Origin: Nemertoderma westbladi
Taxonomy: Eukaryota; Xenacoelomorpha; Nemertodermatida; Nemertodermatidae
Reading direction: 5' to 3'
DNA length: 43,207 nucleotides
NCBI GenBank assembly: GCA_032718475.1
Contig: JAUCBJ010009077.1
Coordinates: 1 to 43,207 of the forward strand
Within the stretch, counting starts at the first letter, position 1, and every line of letters begins with the position of its first letter. Shown in pieces: positions 12,344 to 22,500 of this stretch. Position numbers and translations under genes: made by a program. The notes below the pieces were generated by a model that saw only the letters and a program-made list of their open reading frames with translations, was not told the DNA's origin and made no database searches.

Positions 12344-12484
12344 CACATGTGAAGAAAACCAGGTTTTCACTTTTCGTAAATAATAAATCATAGATAACCT
12401 GTACTGATACTAATTCGTTTATTGTTTTGGTTAGATTCCTTCAAACCTGGGATTTTAGTTAAAACCCGGTATTCTTCACATGGG
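12344..12484. repeat. Short element with inverted ends (MITE-like), copy 2
   Basis: The left end CATGTGAAGAAAACCAGG and the right end CCGGTATTCTTCACATG are inverted, as in the copy at 621-846. The shared interior includes TTCGTTTATTGTTTTGG. It is about 85 bp shorter than copy 1. Confidence 0.6.
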
Positions 12485-13465
12485 GTAAACTTCAAAGTGA
12501 AGACTTACAGTATAAAGTTTTGTATATTTTACAAGGGGTAGTGTTTTCGGCCTTGGTTATACATGTATTAGAAGCCCAGGCCCTTCCTAATACTTTGGGG
12601 CATAGGAAAGGAATGATGATATTTTGTGATCATTCCCATCCACAAAGGGACATGTTCTGCTATTAATTACAAATCTCGGGTCTGTAAATCAGACCAGTTC
12701 AGTAGCTCTTTAAGGGTGCGACTCACAATGAACACGTGGAATCCTGTGACCTGAAAAAACGGACTGGAGTAACAATAGCCCCATATTTGTTATACCCCCC
12801 CCCCCCCCCCCCTGAGTAGTAAAAATTGTGGCGTCGGAGATTCCACATAGAAAATATTATTCACTCCCACATTCCGCAGATAATAATGATTAAGCTATTA
12901 ATGGTTATTAGGTATATATATGATTATTGAACATCCGTCCTACGAGTTTCTGTCTACGACGCCTAATTGATCTGACTGCGGGCGCCCTAATGACAATTAT
13001 TAATAAACCCTAATATTATTGAATTGGCCAAGATGTTTACACAAATTCATCTCCTCCCTTTCATTCCCATAGCTAAATGAAATATAATTAACGCCCAAGT
13101 GCTCGCTTTACTATACATCAGGGGCTTTAATGGCTGATTGGATTAGTACAGTATAAACGAGAAATAATGATTATCTGGTGAACATTTATTTGCCAAGATG
13201 ACCCCATGTTGGTATCTAGCAGCGGTGGCCTACAGTTTTTGTAGCTCTAGAGTAGATGATGGTAGGCCTACATACAGTACTCTGTACTGTAGGCTATAAT
13301 ACAGTAGAACATTCGAATTATTAATTATAACAACCTACGTCCTACATAGTCGCAGTAAACTGTATATACAATGGTAGTCCCTGTCCCATGTAGTTCAAGC
13401 TACAAAAGGGCCATGGCTGCCCTTATCGTTCGATATTAGAAATTAATATCCATCTTAGTTTCAGA
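12485..13465. other. Intergenic DNA without recognised gene
   Basis: Contains an 18-base C run at 12795-12812. No supported coding region was seen. Confidence 0.45.
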
Positions 13466-13640
13466 TAGGTGGGGGACTTTAGGCCCAATCAAAATGCATC
13501 CCCCTCCAGCAGAAACTCTACGCAAAAAACAGCTGATTACTTTCAAACGTAAAACTGAACTCTATTCTATTCACTTCCGTTTATTGTTTTGGTTAGAATA
13601 GTGTGCCACTGCGACTGCAACCTGATCCATTAATTTATAA
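13466..13640 (+). repeat. Dispersed repeat with GTTTATTGTTTTGGTTAGAA core
   Basis: The segment aligns end to end with 37868-38038 (shared words GATAGG, CAGCTGATTACT/CAGTTGATTACT, GTGCCACTG). Its core recurs at 774-793, 12418-12437 and at the window's right edge near 43180. It is non-coding. Confidence 0.6.
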
Positions 13641-13677
13641 TCTGAGAGAAATATATTAATTTTCCGAGATGGGATTT

Positions 13678-14065
13678 TCTATCTTTAGAAAGCTTGCGTT
13701 GTAAGGATTCCAAATATGTAACAATATATGAATTTCGTTGAGAAACAGCTGAGAAATAGGCGTTCAAAGATTGCAAGAATTAGCGTTTAATCGAGGCCAT
13801 TTATTCTATTTAATAAATACACGATGTTCTGGAACATCGATAGATACTGTATTGTATATGTATAAGCATACCGCTGTTGCCCACCAACTCATAAAATAAA
13901 TAACACATTCTAGAATTTTGTGTATTTATTCAATATAATAATGGGCCTACAGAGAACGATAATTCTTCCAATATTTGAACGCCTATATCTCAGCTGTTTC
14001 AAAACGAAATTCATATATTGTTACATATTTGGAATCCTTGCGACGCAAGCTTTCTAACGATATGA
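13678..14065. repeat. Large imperfect palindrome (fold-back element)
   Basis: The left arm (13678-13836) pairs with the right arm (13903-14065). Long stretches match, for example GGATTCCAAATATGTAACAA on the left and its reverse complement near 14020-14038. The arms are about 160 bp and the spacer about 66 bp. It sits about 130 bp upstream of the 27-bp minisatellite. No coding content. Confidence 0.8.
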
Positions 14066-14192
14066 ATAGATTATGACTAATGTGAAGAATGGCCACGTGA
14101 AGAATGGTGCGATTTCGCGAAAGACATTTTTTTATAACGCTTATAAACTTTCTGATTGAATTCGTTATTTGATTTGTTTAAACATCAAAACT

Positions 14193-17100
14193 AAACTGTC
14201 ACGATCCTACCCCAAACTCAAACTATCACGATCCTACCCCAAACTCAAACTGTCACGATCCTACCCCAAACTCAAACTGTCACGATCCTACCCCAAACTC
14301 AAACTATCACGATCCTACCCCAAACTCAAACTGTCACGATCCTACCCCAAACTCAAACTGTCACGATCCTACCCCAAACTCAAACTGTCACGATCCTACC
14401 CCAAACTCAAACTGTCACGATCCTACCCCAAACTCAAACTATCACAACCCTACCCCAAACTCAAACTGTCACCATCCTACACCAAACTCAAACTGTCACG
14501 ATCCTACACCAAACTCAAACTGTCACGATCCTACCCCAAACTCAAACTGTCACGATCCTACCCCAAACTCAAACTATCACGATCCTACCCCAAACTCAAA
14601 CTGTCACGATCCTACCCCAAACTCAAACTGTCACGATCCTACCCCAAACTCAAACTGTCACGATCCTACCCCAAACTCAAACTGTCACGATCCTACCCCA
14701 AACTCAAACTATCACAACCCTACCCCAAACTCAAACTGTCACCATCCTACACCAAACTCAAACTGTCACGATCCTACACCAAACTCAAACTGTCACGATC
14801 CTACCCCAAACTCAAACTGTCATGATCCTACCCCAAACTCAAACTATCACGATCCTTCCCCAAACTCAAACTGTCACGATCCTACCCCAAACTCAAACTG
14901 TCACGATCCTACCCCAAACTCAAACTGTCACGATCCTACCCCAAACTCAAACTATCACAACCCTACCCCAAACTCAAACTGTCACCATCCTACACCAAAC
15001 TCAAACTGTCACGATCCTACACCAAACTCAAACTGTCACGATCCTACCCCAAACTCAAACTGTCATGATCCTACCCCAAACTCAAACTATCACGATCCTA
15101 CCCCAAACTCAAACTGTCACGATCCTACCCCAAACTCAAACTGTCTTGATCCTACCCCAAACTCAAACTGTCATGATCCTACCCCAAACTCAAACTATCA
15201 CGATCCTACCCCAAACTCAAACTGTCACGATCCTACCCCAAACTCAAACTATCACGATCCTACCCCAAACTCCAGCTGTCACGATCCTACCCCAAACTCA
15301 AACTGTCTTGATCCTACCCCAAACTCAAACTGTCATGATCCTACCCCAAACTCAAACTGTCACGATCCTACCCCAAACTCAAACTGTCACGATCCTACCC
15401 CAAACTCAAACTATCACGATCCTACCCCAAACTCAAACTGTCACGATCCTACCCCAAACTCAAACTGTCACGATCCTACCCCAAACTCAAACTGTCACGA
15501 TCCTACCCCAAACTCAAACTGTCACGATCCTACCCCAAACTCAAACTATCACAACCCTACCCCAAACTCAAACTGTCACCATCCTACACCAAACTCAAAC
15601 TGTCACGATCCTACACCAAACTCAAACTGTCACGATCCTACCCCAAACTCAAACTGTCACGATACTACCCCAAACTCAAACTGTCACGATCCTACCCCAA
15701 ACTCAAACTGTCACGATCCTACCCCAAACTCAAACTGTCACGATCCTACCCCAAACTCAAACTATCACAACCCTACCCCAAACTCAAACTGTCACCATCC
15801 TACACCAAACTCAAACTGTCACGATCCTACACCAAACTCAAACTGTCACGATCCTACCCCAAACTCAAACTGTCATGATCCTACCCCAAACTCAAACTAT
15901 CACGATCCTACCCCAAACTCAAACTGTCACGATCCTACCCCAAACTCAAACTGTCTTGATCCTACCCCAAACTCAAACTGTCATGATCCTACCCCAAACT
16001 CAAACTATCACGATCCTACCCCAAACTCAAACTGTCACGATCCTACCCCAAACTCAAACTGTCACGATCCTACCCCAAACTCAAACTGTCACGATCCTAC
16101 CCCAAACTCAAACTGTCATGATCCTACCCCAAACTCAAACTATCACGATCCTACCCCAAACTCAAACTGTCACGATCCTACCCCAAACTCAAACTGTCAC
16201 GATTCTAGCCCAAACTCAAACTGTCATGGTCCTACCCCAAACTCAAACTATCACGATCCTACCCCAAACTCAAACTGTCACGATCCTACCCCAAACTCAA
16301 ACTGTCATGATCCTACCCCAAACTCAAACTATCACGATCCTACCCCAAACTCAAACTGTCACGATCCTACCCCAAACTCAAACTGTCATGATCCTACCCC
16401 AAACTCAAACTATCACGATCCTACCCCAAACTCAAACTGTCACGATCCTACCCCAAACTCAAACTGTCACGATCCTACCCCAAACTCAAACTATCACGAT
16501 CCTACCCCAAACTCAAACTGTCACGATCCTACCCCAAACTCAAACTGTCACGATCCTACCCCAAACTCAAACTATCACGATCCTACCCCAAACTCAAACT
16601 GTCACGATCCTACCCCAAACTCAAACTGTCATGATCCTACCCCAAACTCAAACTATCACGATCCTACCCCAAACTCAAACTGTCACGATCCTACCCCAAA
16701 CTCAAACTGTCATGATCCTACCCCAAACTCAAACTATCACGATCCTACCCCAAACACAAACTGTCACGATCCTACCCCAAACTCAAACTGTCACCATCCT
16801 ACCCCAAACTCAAACTATCACGATCCTACCCCAAACTCAAACTGTCACGATCCTACCCCAAACTCAAACTATCACGATCCTACCCCAAACTCAAACTGTC
16901 ACGATCCTACCCCAAACTCAAACTGTCATGATCCTACCCCAAACTCAAACTATCACGATCCTACCCCAAACTCAAACTGTCACGATCCTACCCCAAACTC
17001 AAACTATCACGATCCTACCCCAAACTCAAACTGTCACGATCCTACCCCAAACTCAAACTGTCATGATCCTACCCCAAACTCAAACTATCACGATCCTACC

Positions 17101-17666
17101 CCAAACTCAAACTGTCACGATCCTACCCCAAACTCAAACTGTCACCATCCTACCCCAAACTCAAACTATCACGATCCTACCCCAAACTCAAACTGTCACG
17201 ATCCTACCCCAAACTCAAACTGTCATGATCCTACCCCAAACTCAAACTATCACGATCCTACCCCAAACTCAAACTGTCACGATCCTACCCCAAACTCAAA
17301 CTATCACGATCCTACCCCAAACTCAAACTGTCACGATCCTACCCCAAACTCAAACTGTCATGATCCTACCCCAAACTCAAACTATCACGATCCTACCCCA
17401 AACTCAAACTGTCACGATCCTACCCCAAACTCAAACTGTCACCATCCTACCCCAAACTCAAACTGTCACGATCCTACCCCAAACTCAAACTGTCATGATC
17501 CTACCCCAAACTCAAACTATCACGATCCTACCCCAAACTCAAACTGTCACGATCCTACCCCAAACTCAAACTGTCACCATCCTACCCCAAACTCAAACTA
17601 TCACGATCCTACCCCAAACTCAAACTGTCACGATCCTACCCCAAACTCAAACTATCACGATCCTTA
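14193..17666. repeat. 27-bp minisatellite, about 128.7 units
   Basis: Head-to-tail units of 27 bp, for example CACGATCCTACCCCAAACTC followed by AAACTGT, run for 3.47 kb. The first unit begins at 14193 and the unit begun at 17649 is exactly 128 periods later, so there is no net indel. Variants (G/A in ACTRTCA, CACG/CATG/CACC, CCC/CAC) recur in blocks, giving a higher-order pattern. Because 27 is divisible by 3, long open frames arise: a nine-residue repeat with core LSRSYPK until a CATGAT variant creates a stop near 14823, then TILPQTQT in another frame to 17692. These are by-products of the repeat. The flanks show no start context or domain. Confidence 0.95.
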
Positions 17667-18124
17667 CCCATTACTTTTGCAGTTTTCAGTAATAACCGGG
17701 ATTTATCAATCGCATATTGTTTTGATCGAGAACCACTTTCTATTGGATATTTATAAAGGGCTGTAGAATATCGAACAGATCCATGGATACATGTGATAAA
17801 GGGTAACGGAGTAGCGACAGTCTGTAGTGCATCACCGTGAGTGCTCTATTTAATATTCACTTCTATTTTATTTTTATTTTCATAATAGCACCGAATTGAT
17901 AAAAACAAATTTATAATTTCGGGGGTTGGACTCTCTTTGCCACCTTTTTTGAAGGTCAACATTTTTCTACGACAACATTTTTCACAAATATATTTATTTT
18001 TGTTAGTACCGAAACAGTTAATGTCGTGGATAAATGTTTGTGTTGTTGTTTACTTTTGTATTAAGGAACATATTTTTGTTTATTGTTTATTTAAAGGCTC
18101 TTCACGCTATTTAGACCAACAGTA
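17667..18124 (+). promoter_or_regulatory. Upstream region of the DCX exon gene
   Basis: No repeat or other gene was recognised. The segment presumably holds the promoter and 5' untranslated region of the gene starting at 18125. An in-frame TAA at 18092 lies 33 bases upstream of the ATG, which supports that start. No convincing core promoter motif can be asserted. Confidence 0.35.
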
Positions 18125-18226
18125 ATGCCTAGCAAATACTACAGAGGCTACGGCGGAGCTAAGATATCTGAACCACTACAGGAAATCATCGACGACAGTT
18201 ACAGGGAGTTACGGAAACCTAGAAAG
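18125..18226 (+). CDS. Exon 1: start of doublecortin-domain protein
   Basis: ATG at 18125 opens 34 codons beginning MPSKYYRGYGGAKISEPL and ending in the basic stretch RKPRK. It is followed directly by a GTATGT donor at 18227. An in-frame stop lies 33 bases upstream. The exon ends in phase 0 and joins exon 2 (18925) so that the lysine runs into VIFYRNGDRYF. A basic KK or RK run just before the first strand is how DCX domains usually begin. The short N-terminal tail has no signal peptide or membrane segment, in keeping with a cytoplasmic protein. The intron that follows (18227-18924) contains two inverted SINE copies. A further non-coding exon upstream cannot be excluded. Confidence 0.7.
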
Positions 18227-18460
18227 GTATGTAGGGTAGGCCAAATCAATAACATTACATCCCGGTACCGGTAACTGCACTGCCACCACGGCCCTATTTT
18301 TGTCTATTTTTTTTTCTCTAAACGAGTATTGTTGCCTGGTATCTCTTTCCGGTATGACTCCGGGAGCTATACAGTAGTCCTGGCAATTATTTGTAAAAAC
18401 ATCACCGGAATGCTTTCCATGATGACGTAATTCAATACGAATAACTGTACATTGTACATT

Positions 18461-18594
18461 ATCATAACTTTATGTTGGCCACAGGTTTTTTCAAAGTCGG
18501 CAATGACGTCCAGGTGGGATCGAACTGGTGACCTCCGGGTTGGAAGTCTGACGCTCTAACCATTCAGCTAGCGGCTCAGGTAAAAGATAGACCT
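18461..18594 (-). repeat. tRNA-derived SINE, minus-strand copy, in intron 1
   Basis: Read on the minus strand, it has a tRNA-like head with an A-box-like TAGCTGAATGGTTAGAGCG and a B-box AGTTCGATCCC. It is followed by a tail matching the + strand copy at 18728-18862. The two copies are inverted about 130 bp apart in the same intron. Confidence 0.75.
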
Positions 18595-18727
18595 GGAAAT
18601 CGAGTGGTTAAAGACGGCCGAGTACTTTACAGTAGGGTTGAGCACAGTGGCATCATATGATGATATTGACAGATTGGAGGCCATAAGGAGGTAAATTGCG
18701 GACATACAAGGTATCAGATAGTATTTA

Positions 18728-18862
18728 CAGGTCTATCTTTTACCTGAGCCGCTAGTTGAATGGTTAGAGCGTCAGACTTCCAACCCGGAGGTCACTAGTT
18801 CGATCCCACCTGGACGTCAGTGCCGACTTTGCAAAAAGCTGTGCCCAACAAAAAGTTATAAT
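18728..18862 (+). repeat. tRNA-derived SINE, plus-strand copy, in intron 1
   Basis: Inverted partner of 18461-18594. It carries TAGTTGAATGGTTAGAGCG and AGTTCGATCCC as RNA polymerase III box A and B remnants, then GACGTCAGTGCCGACTTTGC. It is not a functional tRNA gene. The leading GTCTATCTTTTACC is shared by both copies. Confidence 0.75.
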
Positions 18863-18924
18863 AATATGAAACTACTCATTCACCCATAACACCAATAATA
18901 AATTGTACATTATTGCTTCTTTAG

Positions 18925-19036
18925 GTTATCTTCTATAGAAATGGCGATAGGTATTTTAAAGGAAGATCTGTCCGACTGACCCCTCACAAATACCTCACAT
19001 TTAATGAGTTGTTAGCAGAATTAACACGGAGCATTG
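18925..19036 (+). CDS. Exon 2: first half of a doublecortin (DCX) domain
   Basis: After a pyrimidine-rich acceptor ending TTCTTTAG, the exon reads VIFYRNGDRYFKGRSVRL and continues TPHKYLTFNELLAELTRSI. It stops at a GTAAGT donor at 19037. The motif FYRNGDRYFKG followed about 16 residues later by F..LL..LTRS is diagnostic of the DCX domain, the tubulin-binding fold of doublecortin, DCLK and DCDC proteins. Only about half of the roughly 80-residue domain is present. The missing half should begin with a segment like the family's VR.IY...G..V. The exon leaves in phase 1 (112 nt). I searched downstream by eye and did not find the continuing exon. The next feature is the RTE insertion about 490 bp away. 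Confidence 0.85.
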
Positions 19037-19523
19037 GTAAGTTTATTGTAGATAGGGGGGATGTTGAAGCATTTATTGACGTTTAATGGTAAAATGAACC
19101 GAGAACATTATAATTATTTTCGAAAAAAATAAGAATTTTTCTCCCGCCATTCTCGATGTATTTTATTTACCGATCGCGAGAAACGTTAATGAAGAGTCGA
19201 GAGAATGTTGCAAAAAATTTATTAATTTTTTTTCCCCATGTACAGTAAATACCAGGTATTCTTAATAGCTGGTAATTCTTTAATCAAAGATAGTGTTACA
19301 AAATAAATCGAACTGCAGTATTTTATTATATTATTGCTTTCATACTGTAGTTAGGACTACTGCTGTTAGAATTATTATACCATTCAAATCCTGATGTTGC
19401 CTTACTCAATGTTAAATACTGTAATTTAATGTTCTGGAATATGTAGCTGTAAGTAAAGCCTACCTCAACTGCAGCAACCCGACAACATTTTTTGATATTG
19501 ATTTTGGTTTTTACCTTTTCTAC
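19037..19523 (+). other. Intron sequence 5' of the RTE insertion
   Basis: AT-rich intronic DNA after the exon 2 donor. No continuing DCX exon was seen. TTTCTAC at 19517-19523 is repeated after the RTE's 3' end at 23220-23226 and is a candidate 7-bp target duplication. Confidence 0.5.
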
Positions 19524-22500
19524 GTTGGTCAGGTCAGGTATTCTAGGTCATTGATCAAGAAAACTTGCCACCTCCATGCAGCATAAAGGAGGTGCCACCT
19601 GTAGCTGCATAGACCCTCTTACTAGGGCAAATCTGGTCCTGTAACTAGGACCCCCTTCATTCTGGGATAAGGACGCCCTTGGTCCTGGATTAAGGACCCA
19701 TATACTTGGCTGCAGGGGTATATGGCCTGACCAGGCAGATGGTGATCTACCAATGGCTGGTTAGGAGTAGAGTGTTCTCATGTCCACTCTGAGGGCACTT
19801 CACTGCGACCTGCACCTGGCAGCAAGGGTACATGGCATGACCCAGCAGATGAGCTGCAACAGCCAATGGTGGGTCATGTACGCCAGAGTAGATATGGGTG
19901 ATGGGCCTCATATCTGACTCCATTGGCAAACCAGGGTGTGGTATTTGCCCCGAGAGCTGACTCGGCAAAAAAGCACCCCCCAACCCCCACTATGGATTAC
20001 ATTAGCAATGCGGAGGTCCGGCCACTAGAGGCCAGTGGAATTACCGGACACAATCGGCCTCACAGGCGTCAGTTAACTCCTGACCGGCTGCCTGTCTCAC
20101 CCCCTACTGGAGAGAGAGCAGCCAACAATTCTTTGAGTCCCTTTCCTGATGACCTTTCTGGCCCAAACCCTGGGTCACCAGGGAGGCCAGATTGTGATGG
20201 GGAGAGGGATTCTGGAGTTGGAGGCTACTCTCATGTTCCACCCCGACCAATAAAGCCATTGGTGAATCTGAGGCAAGTCACTAGACTAGCCTCAGTAAAC
20301 ACCCTAACACTCGGGTCCCCAATGCGACAAGGTGAGCTGACTGCCTTGGCAGATAAGCTTTCTCTTAGCGCAGTGGGTGTTCAAGAGCACCGAATGCAGA
20401 CTGGACAGACTGATGAGGTTCTGATTAAGGACATTGGGGGCGGTTGGCGACTCGCCTTCGCGTCAGCAGATGATAGTGGCAATGGTGGAATTGGTCTATT
20501 GATGAATCCAACTGCACATGCAGCATTGGACAAAATAGACCAAATCTCTAACCGCATCATCCGTTGCCACTTCTCATGTTCTGGAAGACTGGCTAAGAAG
20601 TTTCCTAAGGTGGTTCTGATTGTGTGCTACTCTCCAACTAGTGTTGCCCCTGTAGAGGAGGTGGAAAATTTCTACCACAATCTACAAGCAGCAACTGATG
20701 GAGTGGATCAGCATGCATTCTTAACATTCCTGGGAGACTTTAATGCAAGTCTGCATCAATCACCTACATCGCCCTGGGTCTATAGCAATAGTGTTAACCG
20801 AAATTCTGTCCATCTTCAGGATTTTATCTCTGGAAATGGATTGTTTTCGGCTGGAACCCAGTTCAAGAAGCGAACTGGAAAGCTATGGACTCATAGTGGA
20901 CCCAGTGGTCACAAGTCCCAGATAGACCATATTCTGTTTCGTAGGAAATACAGGAGCTCTATACAAGACTGTAATGCATTTACACTTCGACCCTTCTCCA
21001 GTGATCACCGCCTTATTGTGGCCAAGGTAAGACTTAGTCTGCGTGCTAGCAGAACAACGAAATCTGCCTTGCCACGGCATGACTGGTCCTCTCTGTTGCA
21101 ACAGCCAAGTGTGAGATCCAGCTTCACACTACAGCTGAGCAACAGGTATGAGGCTCTTGCCTCTGAGGCGGCAGATCACTGTGAGGGCTATACTGCTTTT
21201 ACAGAAGCAGTTAAGTTAGCAGCTGCAGAAACAGTTCCTGTATACCCTCGAAACAGGAAAAGGGCCCCCTGGACTGACAACAAAATTCAGAAGTGCCGAA
21301 ATGACCTTCATAAGGCGCAGAAAGAGTCCCGACTCAAACAGACTACAGCGGCCAAGAATGCAGTTAAAGCTGCATCTAGGTCCCTGAACAGGCAGTACTC
21401 TGTTAATCTACAGGAGCTAATAAACAAACAGGTTGATGCCATCAATGATGCTGACGACAGCAGGCAATCATCCCAGGCATGGAAATCGATCAATCTGCTT
21501 ACTGGGCGGAAAAGCCAACCAACCACCAAGGTTAAGGCTGAATCACCAGCCGATCGCCTCAATGGTTGGAAAGCCCACTTTGAAAAGCTCCTCAATAATG
21601 ACAGGGTATTGCCTGATAACTTTATAGAAGTAAAAGTGTCTGAGTCTGTACTCCCAGATATTCCCATTGGCGATATCTCCTTTGCAGACGTGAAGGCTGC
21701 TGCAAAGAGCATTAAGACCAATCGTGCCAGTTTAAAGCTCATCTATCCCATCATAGTAGACATGTACCGTACAACAAGAGTCCCACAAGAAATTAAAACA
21801 AATAAGTTGGTGCCAGTTCCCAAGAAGGGCAACCTAACACTCTATGGTTCTTTTCGGGGAATCTCATTGATCTCGATTGCTGCAAAACTATACAATAGAA
21901 TTCTATTAAATCGCATCAGGGATCCCATTGAGAGACTGCTACGTGGAAATCAGAATGGGTTCCGTAAAGGTCGTGGGACCATGGAGCCCATTTTGGCACT
22001 TAGAAGGATAATTGAAGAGTTATCAAAAAAGAAAGACAGGCATCTGGCTGTTATCTTTGTTGTCTTCTTCAAGGCCTTTGATTCAGTCTCTCTCTCACGT
22101 ATGTTCAGCATACTTTCATTATATGGGATTCCTGATGAAATTATTGCAGCAATCAGATCAGTATACGATGGTTCGACAACATTTGTGTCTACTGTTGACG
22201 GTGACACAGAACAATTTGAAGTGTTATGGGGCGTCCTCCAAGGAGACACACTTGCACCATTCTTGTTCATTATTGTGGTTGACTATGTTCTACGCATGTC
22301 CTTAGATCATCATAATGATGATGGGGTGATGATAACTCCACCTACTGGCTCCAGAAGTCGAGGAAATCCTGCCAAGTACCTAACTGATCTAGACTTTGCT
22401 GATGACTTAGGAGTACTCTCAGAATCATTAGAGGGAGCCCAGCGGCTCCTCAGCTCATTAGAACATGCTGCTTCTAGTGTTGGTGTTGGTCTTTTTATTA

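Noticed and set aside
14169-17692. Two long open frames (218 and 956 codons) as a repetitive protein gene
   Set aside because: They are forced by a 27-bp repeat (divisible by 3). The switch of frame is caused by a single CATGAT variant, and there is no unique domain, signal peptide or splice context.
18461-18862. tRNA genes on both strands
   Set aside because: Box A and B are present, but there is no complete cloverleaf, and both copies continue into the same non-tRNA tail, so these are SINEs.
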